Assembly (NCBI GenBank): GCA_030627065.1
Contig: DAOUSV010000061.1
Coordinates: 1-8,187, forward strand
Length of the DNA stretch: 8,187 nucleotides
DNA from: Piscirickettsiaceae bacterium
Lineage (GTDB): Bacteria > Pseudomonadota > Gammaproteobacteria > Nitrosococcales > Methylophagaceae
Direction of reading: 5' to 3'
Below are positions 1 through 6,624 of this stretch, piece after piece. The notes under the pieces were generated by a model. That model had not been told where the DNA came from. It saw only the letters and a list, made by a program, of their open reading frames with translations, and did no database searches. Numbering within the stretch: the first letter of the stretch is position 1; each line of letters starts with the position of its first letter. The position numbers and the translations under genes are program-made.

Positions 1-29
1 CTATTTTGCGAACGTAGCTGTCCACACAT
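1..29 (-). CDS. Possible start of a further gene, running off the left edge
   Basis: From ATG 29 the minus strand reads MCGQLRSQN and stays open to the window edge. A second frame (from GTG 27 it is closed by TAG at 3-1; from ATT 34 it stays open, reading IQCVDSYVRKI) cannot be excluded. Support is only the upstream AAAGGAGG; nine codons are too few to identify a product. Confidence 0.2.
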
Positions 30-42
30 TGAATGTAAGTTT

Positions 43-50
43 CCTCCTTT
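43..50 (-). promoter_or_regulatory. Strong Shine-Dalgarno-like sequence near left edge
   Basis: On the minus strand AAAGGAGG is a near-perfect match to the 16S anti-Shine-Dalgarno partner. The first ATG after it is at 29, with a rather long 13-nt spacer. A TACAAT at 71-66 could serve as the -10 of a promoter for this unit. Confidence 0.4.
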
Positions 51-162
51 GCTGAAGGGAAATCTATTGTACTTTGGTACTAATTGGGCAATTAATTTCA
101 CTTTTTTGGGATTATAGGTCGCGCTTTAACTCGACTTGGGGACTTTAAATCCACGGCTTGAA

Positions 163-204
163 GTTGGAATAAATGATCAGCTACGCAGTTACTTCGTTTC
201 CAAC
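163..204. repeat. 7-bp inverted repeat, GTTGGAA ... TTCCAAC
   Basis: GTTGGAA (163-169) and TTCCAAC (198-204) are perfect inverted copies with 28 bases between them, 8 bases beyond the receiver-like stop codon. The loop contains CAGCTACG (178-185), itself an inverted copy of CGTAGCTG at 13-20. There is no T run on either side, so it is not a classical terminator. With a short stem and long loop this may be chance. Confidence 0.35.
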
Positions 205-211
205 CTACTAT

Positions 212-664
212 TTAATTTACTAATTTTAGTTGTGGCTCATTAGAGTCTACGTTTTTTTCAGCAAATCGATTGAGCATTTCCGTGACAATTGTCCGTGGTA
301 GCCACGCTTCGCCTCCATGTATCACTCTAACTGCTTTAGCTAAGCATGAGCGTTGTTCTCTAGTGATATAGCCCCTCACGCTAAAGCCTGTATTTTTAAG
401 CATCTCGAAGGTAGGAGCCTCATTTGTCAAAATGATACTTTGAGCTTTAGGTTCTTGCTTGTATAGCAGGTGACAAAGTATATCGCTATCAACAGGCTCC
501 AGATTTTGTTCTATTATAATGATATCTGGATTTTTAGCTAAAGCCTGCTGTACTGTCGTATCTATTGTCGAAGGCATTACTATCGACACAGAAATATCTG
601 CCAACCAATCTAATAAGGCAACTGTTGATTCTGGCTCATGGCTAATAATAGCGACTTTAATCAT
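212..664 (-). CDS. Degenerate NarL-type receiver-domain protein without a DNA-binding domain
   Basis: The 150-residue protein folds, by pattern, as a response-regulator receiver domain of the NarL/FixJ type. It shows strand KVAIIS (3-8), PDIIIIEQNLEP (46-57), SIILTNE with the conserved Thr80 (76-82), GYITRE (98-103) and the typical exit helix LAKAVRVIHGGEAWLPRTIVTEMLNRF (108-134, seen before LuxR-type HTH domains). It stops 16 residues later, where an HTH would begin; no HTH can be read in any frame downstream. The key residues are replaced: Glu52 at the Asp phospho-acceptor position, Ser8-His9 for the acidic pair and Arg102 for Lys. It is therefore unlikely to be phosphorylated and may act by protein-protein contact. 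I chose ATG 664 (GGAAA upstream, 6-nt spacer) over ATG 691, which has no visible ribosome-binding site and would overlap slmA by 14 nt. It follows slmA by 13 nt, so is probably the operon's last gene. Confidence 0.75.
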   Translation of the reverse strand: MIKVAIISHEPESTVALLDWLADISVSIVMPSTIDTTVQQALAKNPDIIIIEQNLEPVDSDILCHLLYKQEPKAQSIILTNEAPTFEMLKNTGFSVRGYITREQRSCLAKAVRVIHGGEAWLPRTIVTEMLNRFAEKNVDSNEPQLKLVN

Positions 665-670
665 TTTATT

Positions 671-675
671 TTTCC
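671..675 (-). promoter_or_regulatory. Ribosome binding site favouring start 664 of the receiver-like gene
   Basis: GGAAA lies 6 nt before the ATG at 664, in the gap after the slmA stop. The alternative ATG at 691 has only an AT-rich stretch with no purine-rich core upstream, so the shorter 150-residue product is preferred. Confidence 0.5.
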
Positions 676-677
676 GA

Positions 678-1295
678 TTAAACATAGGCATTTAATGTCG
701 TTACTAATAGACCCCACTGCTGTTCCCAGCCTGTTAATGGTGACTGACGATAACCGCTACGAACAAATTGCTGCATACGCCCTTCAACTACTGATAACAA
801 TAAATTAGCGGTTTCATTAACAGGTCGACCACCCGCTTCCGTTAATGTTAGTTCACGTTCACGCAATATCTGTCTATATTGCGTTTCTAGCCGATCAAAA
901 AACTGGTTAACTCGTTGACGTAACCGTGCGGTTTCACCAGTGAGTGCTGTGCCGACAAGAACACTAGTAATGCCTGGGTTTTTTGCACTAAATGCAAGTA
1001 GAACCGTGCTGATCTTTTCACAGCGACTTATTGCATTTCTATTTTCATCCATAATTTGAGCAATTAATGAGAATATGGTTTCTTCAGAAAATTCAATTAA
1101 GCCTTCAAACATTCTTGCTTTACTTGGAAAGTGTCGATAAAGCGCAGCTTCCGATACGCCTAGGCTTTTAGCAAGTTGGGCTGTTGTAATTCGTTCTCCA
1201 GGATTATTTTCTAATTCCTGTGCCAATGCTTGTAAAATAGCTTGGCGACGTGATATTTTCACTTCTGCTCTGGTCATTTTTTCCTGTTCGCTCAT
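678..1295 (-). CDS. slmA: Nucleoid occlusion factor SlmA (TetR-like)
   Basis: SlmA is a TetR-family DNA-binding protein that does not act mainly as a transcription repressor: bound to chromosomal sites, it interacts with FtsZ and blocks septum formation over the nucleoid. The 205 residues align along their length with E. coli SlmA (198 aa). They share the helix-turn-helix ITTAQLAKSLGVSEAALYRHFPSKARMFEGLIEF (36-69, the most diagnostic part), NPGITSVLVGTAL (106-118), RVNQFFDRLETQYRQILRER (128-147) and a C-terminal helix with EGRMQQFVRSGYR (171-183). The start at 1295 overlaps the argB stop by 4 nt, and a G-rich Shine-Dalgarno stretch lies inside the argB end (GGGGGCGGA, a few nt upstream). An alternative Met7 start is possible but is less well placed. 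The link to argB looks like translational coupling. No copy of the E. coli SlmA-binding consensus was obvious in the window. Confidence 0.95.
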   Translation of the reverse strand: MSEQEKMTRAEVKISRRQAILQALAQELENNPGERITTAQLAKSLGVSEAALYRHFPSKARMFEGLIEFSEETIFSLIAQIMDENRNAISRCEKISTVLLAFSAKNPGITSVLVGTALTGETARLRQRVNQFFDRLETQYRQILRERELTLTEAGGRPVNETANLLLSVVEGRMQQFVRSGYRQSPLTGWEQQWGLLVTTLNAYV

Positions 1296-2170
1296 TGTCC
1301 GCCCCCACGAATCAACGTACCGACACCTTCATCGGTAAACATTTCTAATAATAAGGCATGCTGTACGCGACCATCAATAATATGGGCCGTGGTTACGCCT
1401 GCTTGCACCGCATCTAAAGCACAGCCAATTTTAGGCAACATTCCACCATATATAACGCCATCATCAATTAAGTCATTGACCTGTTTGGAGTTTAACCCTG
1501 TTAACAAGTTGCCATCACGATCTAGCAAGCCAGCAGTATTAGTCAGCAACATTAGCTTTTCAGCTTGTAATACTTCAGCCATTTTTCCTGCTACTAAGTC
1601 TGCATTTATATTGTATGACTCGCCATTTACGCCCACACCGATAGGTGCAATAACAGGTATAAAGTCACTATGGATCAGCATATCAATCACGCTAGTATCA
1701 ATGCTTTTAACTTTGCCAACATGACCCAAATCTGCTTTATCGCCAGAGTTTTGTAACTTTTCAGCAAAAATTAAATGACCATCTTTCCCCGTCAGTCCTA
1801 CAGCACGACCACCGTGAGTGTTAATCAGACTGACAATACTCTTATTAACTTGTCCGCCCAATACCATTTCAACCACGTCCATGGTTTCACCATCGGTAAC
1901 ACGCATACCATCAATAAATTCACTGTCTTTACCGATACGACTTAATAAGTCACCAATTTGGGGGCCACCACCATGTACGATGATCGGGTTAATGCCGACC
2001 GCTTTTAGCAAAACAATATCGCGAGCAAAATTATTCTTTAGATTGTCATCAATCATGGCATTGCCGCCAAATTTGATCACCAATGTTTTGCCTTTAAAAC
2101 GCTGAATATAGGGTAATGCTTCGGTTAAGACGTGTGCTGTTTGTATTGCACTTTGTGTATTAAGACTCAT
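1292..2170 (-). CDS. argB: Acetylglutamate kinase (arginine-sensitive type)
   Basis: The enzyme phosphorylates N-acetyl-L-glutamate with ATP, the second step of arginine synthesis in the cytosol. It is an amino-acid kinase fold of 292 residues. Visible motifs are VIKFGGNAM (31-39, Lys33 and the glycine loop), VHGGGPQI (65-72), GMRVTDGETMDVVEMVLGG (88-106), the substrate-binding NINADLVAGKMA (187-198, Asp191) and the ATP-site Lys247 in GGMLPKIGCALDA. About 28 residues precede the first strand (AHVLTEALPYIQRFKGKT), matching the extra N-terminal helix that in P. aeruginosa and Thermotoga enzymes builds an arginine-inhibited hexamer; the 258-residue E. coli enzyme lacks it. I therefore infer feedback inhibition by arginine. 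The start at 2170 follows the algC stop by 12 nt with a weak AGAAAG upstream. Its TGA overlaps the slmA ATG by 4 nt (ATGA). Confidence 0.97.
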   Translation of the reverse strand: MSLNTQSAIQTAHVLTEALPYIQRFKGKTLVIKFGGNAMIDDNLKNNFARDIVLLKAVGINPIIVHGGGPQIGDLLSRIGKDSEFIDGMRVTDGETMDVVEMVLGGQVNKSIVSLINTHGGRAVGLTGKDGHLIFAEKLQNSGDKADLGHVGKVKSIDTSVIDMLIHSDFIPVIAPIGVGVNGESYNINADLVAGKMAEVLQAEKLMLLTNTAGLLDRDGNLLTGLNSKQVNDLIDDGVIYGGMLPKIGCALDAVQAGVTTAHIIDGRVQHALLLEMFTDEGVGTLIRGGGQ

Positions 2171-2182
2171 GTTATGTTCTTT

Positions 2183-4963
2183 CTAAAAGAGTAAAGTTAA
2201 TGTTGGTTTAATTTGCAATAATTGCTGTTTAAATTGTTGTTGTATTTGTTGTAAGCCTTCTTCTGTTTCGGCTTCAAATCGCAATGTTATACCCGGAACG
2301 GTATTTGATGCTCGCACCAAGCCCCAACCATTTGGATACTCCGCACGCACGCCATCTATTTTAATTAATGTTGCACCACCAAATTGAGCATCTTCTGACA
2401 GCTGTTCAATAAGACGGTAACTTTCAGTATCATCCATTTCGATAATAATTTCTGGCGTATTCACACGATCAGGAACCGCCGAAAAAACGTCTGTCGGAGT
2501 GCGTGAAAGTGGATCTTTTGCTAAGATTTCAAGCAAGCGACAAGCAGCATACAAACCATCATCGAAACCAAACCAACGTTCTTTAAAGAAGATGTGCCCG
2601 CTCATTTCACCGGCTAATTGTGCACCTGTTTCCTGCATTTTGTTCTTAATAAGTGAATGTCCTGACTTCCACATTAATGGATTACCGCCTGCTTGTTTAA
2701 TCGTATGTTCCAGCAACCCCGTGCTTTTAACATCATAAATTATAGTGGCACCTTGTTGACGAGATAAGACATCTTGTGCAAACAGTGTCATTAAACGATC
2801 AGGCCAAATGGCTTTTCCATTAACATCAACGATACCCAAGCGATCAGCATCACCATCGAAAGCAATACCTAATTCAGCACCTGATTCTTTTACTTTTTCA
2901 ATTAATGCCTGTAAGTTTTCGGGCTGGCTAGGATCAGGATGATGATTAGGAAAATCACCATCAACATCGGAATAAAGCTCAATCACTTCACAGCCTAATG
3001 CTGTTAATAGTTTAGGTGCAACAATGCCTGCCACTCCATTACCACTATCAACAACCACTTTTATTGATCGTGATGTGCTCACATCGACGATAATCTTAGC
3101 AATATAATCATCGATGACATCGGCATTGTTTTGATGGCCCTGGCCTGTTGATAAATTATCCTGTTTGATACGTTGATAAAGCGCTTGCAACTCATCACCT
3201 GCCAATGATTTCTCAGCCAGCATAATTTTCAAACCATTATAGTTAGCTGGGTTATGGCTACCTGTGACCATAACACCCGAATGGGTACCCAATTGATAAC
3301 AAGCAAAATAAAGCACTGGCGTTGGCACCATCCCAATATCAACAGCATCACAGCCACTTGCCAAGATACCCTCTATTAATGCATGACTTAAGCTTGGGCT
3401 TGAGTGTCGTCCATCACGGCCAATAACCAATCTACTTTGCCCTTGCTCCAACGCTTCAGAACCAATGGCTTGCCCAATTTTCCTGACGATATTCTCATTG
3501 AGTGTTTGACCAACAACCCCTCGAATATCATAGGCTTTAAAAATACGGGCATCGATTTCACCTGATTGTACTTGTTCAAGTTCTAAAGCAGGTTCTTCAT
3601 TTATCTCTAAAACCAGCGGTTCAATGCTATTAAGTTCTAATGGTGCATCATCAACGACTTTGGGGCTTGGTTCTTCTGTCTTGCTAGATTCAGGTATCTT
3701 AAATTCGAGTGGCGCTTCATCAATAACGGCTTCTGGCTCTTCTGATACAGGCTCATCAAGATCAACAGCATCGATGCTCACCGGCGATATAGAAAATGCT
3801 GACTCTGATGACTCTTCTGGAAGCATTACTTCAACTTCAGGTTCAACATTAACAGGAGCTAAATCAGGCTGGCTCGACACTTTTTTCATTGCAACTTCTG
3901 GCACTTCAGCCTGCATGATAGGCTCTTCTTGTAGCATAGGCTCTGGTTCAGCCTGTGGCTTTGGAACAAGTTTGGGCTTTATTATTCCTGGTGGTCCAGA
4001 CACAGACATTTTTATACTTAATGACAATAACTCATCAACAACCGCATCCAACATCCCATAAGACATTGTATATTTTGCTTGTAGCTTTTTATTCTCAGCA
4101 TCTGAAATTAATTGCTTTAATGTCGTTACATCTCGCTTAAATAACGTGTTCTGCCAATATTCACGTAATAACCACATTAGGATAATAACCGTTAACATCG
4201 TAGCTAATATCATCATAAATAAAGACGTTGATCCTGCTGTTTTCCCAGCCCAATATGTAATTCGCCAATGACTATTTTCTATTGCTTTATCAAAGCTTGA
4301 AGTTCCTTGTTTCCATTGACTATTTCCTTGCTTTGCCACCACCATTGTTTTCTTTATGCCTTGACGTAATTCAACATAACCATTGGCGCCGTATTCTTTA
4401 AATAATAGCTTACTCACTTCATCAGGATTAAATGCCACAACAAGCACACCTGCAACTTGCTCATTACTTCCCATAACCCTATGCGCTAATAGTAAGTGTG
4501 CATTATCTTTACCTGCCTGCATCAATGCCATTGGTGCACTGCCATTTTCTTTTGCTAAGCGCAGGCTATTTAAACTAGCAAATGTAATCGGTAAACATGC
4601 ACTTTCATCCGGCTGATCAACATCTGCTGAAAAAAGACATACTTTTTGTGAGTTTGGAAACAAGTTAGCTAATATTTTCTGCTTATCAATAATTGCGTCA
4701 GCATCATTACTCACAATTAAATCGACTACGTTTTCTGATGTAGCTACGGCTTCCATTTGCTGGCTTAATAGTGCGATTCGTGATGAAATTGCATGATGAA
4801 TCATCGTGGCAATTTGCTGTTGTTGCTGAGCTTGTTGGCCTTGCCCCTGATCACTAAAAGATTGTTGTTGCCATGTAAAGCCAGCGGCCACGACCAAACA
4901 ACTGACAATAAGTGTCATAATTGCTAGAGGTTTGCTGCCAATCTTTGCTAGTCCTTTCATCAT
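2183..4963 (-). CDS. algC: Membrane-anchored phosphomannomutase/phosphoglucomutase (AlgC type)
   Basis: This alpha-D-phosphohexomutase interconverts mannose-6-P/mannose-1-P and glucose-6-P/glucose-1-P, supplying nucleotide-sugar precursors for exopolysaccharide and LPS. The catalytic part is residues ~470-926, about the size of the 463-residue P. aeruginosa AlgC. It begins IFKAYDIRG and shows the phosphoserine loop TGSHNP (Ser569), the metal loop DGDADR (703-708), the sugar-binding loop GEMSGH (785-790) and the phosphate-binding RASNT (884-888), so it should be active. In front lie a transmembrane helix (~13-30), a ~215-residue domain predicted to be periplasmic (31-245) with a Gln-rich start and two Cys (109, 123), a second helix (~246-266), a helical cytosolic stretch (~277-318) and an acidic Pro/Glu linker (~322-469). 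Long AlgC forms with such an N-terminus occur in other Gammaproteobacteria, as I recall. The start is ATG 4963 or the adjacent ATG 4960; AAAGG lies just upstream. The gene follows dut by 14 nt and precedes argB by 12 nt. Confidence 0.95.
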   Translation of the reverse strand: MMKGLAKIGSKPLAIMTLIVSCLVVAAGFTWQQQSFSDQGQGQQAQQQQQIATMIHHAISSRIALLSQQMEAVATSENVVDLIVSNDADAIIDKQKILANLFPNSQKVCLFSADVDQPDESACLPITFASLNSLRLAKENGSAPMALMQAGKDNAHLLLAHRVMGSNEQVAGVLVVAFNPDEVSKLLFKEYGANGYVELRQGIKKTMVVAKQGNSQWKQGTSSFDKAIENSHWRITYWAGKTAGSTSLFMMILATMLTVIILMWLLREYWQNTLFKRDVTTLKQLISDAENKKLQAKYTMSYGMLDAVVDELLSLSIKMSVSGPPGIIKPKLVPKPQAEPEPMLQEEPIMQAEVPEVAMKKVSSQPDLAPVNVEPEVEVMLPEESSESAFSISPVSIDAVDLDEPVSEEPEAVIDEAPLEFKIPESSKTEEPSPKVVDDAPLELNSIEPLVLEINEEPALELEQVQSGEIDARIFKAYDIRGVVGQTLNENIVRKIGQAIGSEALEQGQSRLVIGRDGRHSSPSLSHALIEGILASGCDAVDIGMVPTPVLYFACYQLGTHSGVMVTGSHNPANYNGLKIMLAEKSLAGDELQALYQRIKQDNLSTGQGHQNNADVIDDYIAKIIVDVSTSRSIKVVVDSGNGVAGIVAPKLLTALGCEVIELYSDVDGDFPNHHPDPSQPENLQALIEKVKESGAELGIAFDGDADRLGIVDVNGKAIWPDRLMTLFAQDVLSRQQGATIIYDVKSTGLLEHTIKQAGGNPLMWKSGHSLIKNKMQETGAQLAGEMSGHIFFKERWFGFDDGLYAACRLLEILAKDPLSRTPTDVFSAVPDRVNTPEIIIEMDDTESYRLIEQLSEDAQFGGATLIKIDGVRAEYPNGWGLVRASNTVPGITLRFEAETEEGLQQIQQQFKQQLLQIKPTLTLLF
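3557..4000 (-). other. Acidic Pro/Glu-rich linker of the AlgC-type protein
   Basis: Residues ~322-469 of the mutase are low-complexity, rich in Glu, Pro, Ser, Ala and Val with few aromatics, and contain runs such as PKPQAEPEPMLQEEP. The segment is very probably disordered and acts as a flexible tether between the membrane module and the catalytic domain. Reading codon by codon, I find no ATG, GTG or TTG between residue 396 and the beginning of the catalytic domain; the nearest are a GTG at residue 395 and an ATG at 380. A separately initiated short enzyme is therefore not evident. Confidence 0.75.
3629..3742 (-). repeat. Imperfect internal duplication in the AlgC linker
   Basis: Two neighbouring copies of a short module lie in the linker. 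Residues 408-422 read EEPEAVIDEAPLEFK and residues 430-445 read EEPSPKVVDDAPLELN, with DEAPLEF and DDAPLEL 23 residues apart. A fainter third copy may be EEPALELE at 456-463. The DNA also matches: the bases starting at 3630 and at 3699 agree at about 22 of the first 29 positions, at a 69-nt offset. This suggests the linker grew by in-frame tandem duplication. Confidence 0.6.
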
Positions 4964-4977
4964 GCTGACCTTTAAAT

Positions 4978-5433
4978 TTAATGTTTACCCGTATGGCCAA
5001 AGCCACCTTCACCACGGTCTGAACTGCTGAACTCTTCAACCTGTTCAAAAGCAACTTGTGCTACAGGAACAAATACCATTTGAGCAATACGCTCACCAAT
5101 CACGATATCAAATGGCTTTTGACTACGGTTCCAACATGAAACGAAGACCTGTCCTTGATAATCACTGTCAATTAAACCCACTAAATTACCCAAAACAATA
5201 CCGTGTTTATGCCCTAAACCTGATCGCGGTAACAATACTGCAGCCAGTGATGGATCCCCAATATGAATTGCCAAACCTGTTGGAATCAATACTGTTTCAC
5301 CGGGTGCAATCGTAATATCGTTATCTAAACACGCACGTAAATCTAAACCCGCTGAGCCCGTAGTTGCATATTCTGGTAAATCAATAGTATCGCCAAGTCG
5401 TGGATCAAGTAGTTTAAGTTGAATTTTTTGCAT
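4978..5433 (-). CDS. dut: dUTP diphosphatase (dUTPase)
   Basis: The enzyme hydrolyses dUTP to dUMP and pyrophosphate, keeping uracil out of DNA and feeding dTMP synthesis; the family is a cytosolic homotrimer. All five dUTPase motifs are present: GSAGLDLRA (26-34), PRSGLGHKHG (69-78), GLIDSDYQG with the catalytic Asp91 (86-94), GERIAQMVF (113-121) and the C-terminal lid RGEGGFGHTG (140-149). I chose the ATG at 5433, giving 151 residues, the same as E. coli Dut and starting in register with it (MQKIQLKLLDPRLG against MKKIDVKILDPRVG). A longer reading to 5445 would begin at a TTG codon and add four residues with no counterpart. A weak GAG sits 7 nt before the ATG. The start lies inside the end of coaBC, and algC follows after 14 nt. 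Confidence 0.97.
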   Translation of the reverse strand: MQKIQLKLLDPRLGDTIDLPEYATTGSAGLDLRACLDNDITIAPGETVLIPTGLAIHIGDPSLAAVLLPRSGLGHKHGIVLGNLVGLIDSDYQGQVFVSCWNRSQKPFDIVIGERIAQMVFVPVAQVAFEQVEEFSSSDRGEGGFGHTGKH

Positions 5434-6622
5434 TATATTGCTCAATAATAAGGGTCATTAAATCTCGTGCCAATTGCGTTTTTGATGCCAAAGGCAACAC
5501 CTGTTCACCTTGCGACCAAAAAACATGCAAGGCATTTTCATCAACAGCAAAACCAAGCCCGTCACCGACTTTATTCGCTGCAATCATATCTAATTTTTTA
5601 CGTTGTAACTTGTCTAGAGCATAGTCTTTAACGTGCTCTGTCTCTGCGGCAAAACCAACAACAAAAGGTTTATTCTCTAAGCTTGTAACTGTGCCTAAAA
5701 TATCCTGAGTAAGTACTAACTCTAATTGTAACGCATCATGCTTTGATTTTTTAATTTTATTATCATCGGCTTGTTTTGGACGATAATCTGCTACCGCCGC
5801 CGTAGATATAAAGATATCACTATCACCCACTTCCACCAGCACAGCATCTAACATAGATTGAGCCGTATCGACATCAATACGTTTTACTGATGTGGGCGTT
5901 GGCAAATGCACAGGCCCTGCAATTAATATCACATCCGCTCCAGCTTCAACCGCCGCTTTAGCCACGGCGAAGCCCATTTTCCCTGAACTGCGATTACCAA
6001 TATATCGAACAGGATCTATCGGCTCATGTGTTGGCCCAGCCGTTATAACAACGCGCTTACCCTGTAACCGACTTGGTACAGCTAATCGAGATAGTGCCTG
6101 CACAATCTCCATCGGCTCTAATAATCGCCCTTCACCTTGTTCACCACAGGCTTGGTCGCCACTGGCGGGCCCGAGAATATGCAGACCTCGCGACTTCAAT
6201 ACATCAATATTTTCAGATGTTGCTGAATTTTGCCACATCTTATTATTCATAGCTGGCGCTATTGCAAGCGGAGATTCAGTTGCCAAACATAATGCTGATA
6301 ACAGATCATCCGTTCGACCTTGTGCTAATCGAGCAATTGTATTGGCACTAGCAGGTGCAATAACGATCCAATCTGCCCAGCGTGCCAAGGTGATATGCCC
6401 CATTGCTGATTCTTGGTCCGCATCAAGTAATTCAATCGCAACAGGATGGCCACTTAATGTTTGCAATGTTAATGGCGTGATAAATTCACACGCAGCCTTA
6501 GTCATCACCACGCGTATTTCAGCACCGGCATCACCTAATCGCCTAACGAGATCTGCAGATTTATAGGCTGCAATACTGCCTGTTACGGCAACAATAATAT
6601 TCTTTCCCGTCAATGAACTCAT
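5414..6622 (-). CDS. coaBC: Bifunctional phosphopantothenoylcysteine decarboxylase / phosphopantothenate-cysteine ligase
   Basis: The 402-residue protein carries out two consecutive cytosolic steps of coenzyme A synthesis: CTP-dependent joining of 4'-phosphopantothenate to cysteine (CoaB) and FMN-dependent decarboxylation to 4'-phosphopantetheine (CoaC). Domain order is CoaC (about 1-185), then CoaB (about 188-400). In CoaC I see the flavoprotein start VTGSIAAYKSADL (13-25), the active-site His76 in GHITLARWAD, the substrate clamp PAMNNKMW (123-130) and Cys159 in ACGEQGEGR. In CoaB I see ITAGPTHEPID (193-203), Asn210 in GNRSSGKMGFAVA and Lys290 in the KIKK segment. These match the E. coli enzyme at nearly the same positions, and the length is normal for a complete enzyme. 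The start lies 2 nt after the upstream stop without a strong Shine-Dalgarno sequence, suggesting coupled translation. The 3' end overlaps the dut start by 20 nt. Confidence 0.97.
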   Translation of the reverse strand: MSSLTGKNIIVAVTGSIAAYKSADLVRRLGDAGAEIRVVMTKAACEFITPLTLQTLSGHPVAIELLDADQESAMGHITLARWADWIVIAPASANTIARLAQGRTDDLLSALCLATESPLAIAPAMNNKMWQNSATSENIDVLKSRGLHILGPASGDQACGEQGEGRLLEPMEIVQALSRLAVPSRLQGKRVVITAGPTHEPIDPVRYIGNRSSGKMGFAVAKAAVEAGADVILIAGPVHLPTPTSVKRIDVDTAQSMLDAVLVEVGDSDIFISTAAVADYRPKQADDNKIKKSKHDALQLELVLTQDILGTVTSLENKPFVVGFAAETEHVKDYALDKLQRKKLDMIAANKVGDGLGFAVDENALHVFWSQGEQVLPLASKTQLARDLMTLIIEQYNAKNST

Positions 6623-6624
6623 TG

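Larger units (their letters stand above)
1..211. other. No confident gene: tail after the operon
   Basis: No recognisable protein or RNA gene is seen in this stretch on either strand. After the receiver-like gene's TAA the same frame stays open for 37 codons, but the reading resembles no family and contains no helix-turn-helix. A GC-rich hairpin followed by a T run, as in an intrinsic terminator, is not visible. On the minus strand there is a TATAAT at 116-111 and a TACAAT at 71-66, neither with a good -35 at the right distance. Near the edge a strong ribosome-binding site suggests that another minus-strand gene may begin. Confidence 0.5.

Noticed and set aside
163..204. Integron attC-like site (GTT... 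/ ...AAC arms)
   Set aside because: The arms are in the wrong order for an attC (RYYYAAC should come first and GTTRRRY last), the seventh bases do not fit, and no integrase or cassette is present.
1..211. Frameshifted remnant of a LuxR-type HTH belonging to the receiver-like gene
   Set aside because: All three minus-strand frames after the stop were read; none shows the usual LTxRE...V or helix-turn-helix pattern.
3624..4061. Plus-strand Ser/Thr/Gly-rich open frame of 145 codons
   Set aside because: It is the antisense of the acidic linker of algC; its low complexity mirrors the Glu/Pro/Ala codons there and no ribosome-binding site or family match is seen.
5434..5445. Extended dut start at 5445
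   Set aside because: The codon is TTG, and the four extra residues have no counterpart in E. coli Dut; ATG 5433 gives the standard 151-residue enzyme.
5892..6566. Plus-strand open frame of 224 codons
   Set aside because: It lies wholly opposite coaBC, whose motifs are intact; composition is that of a shadow frame.
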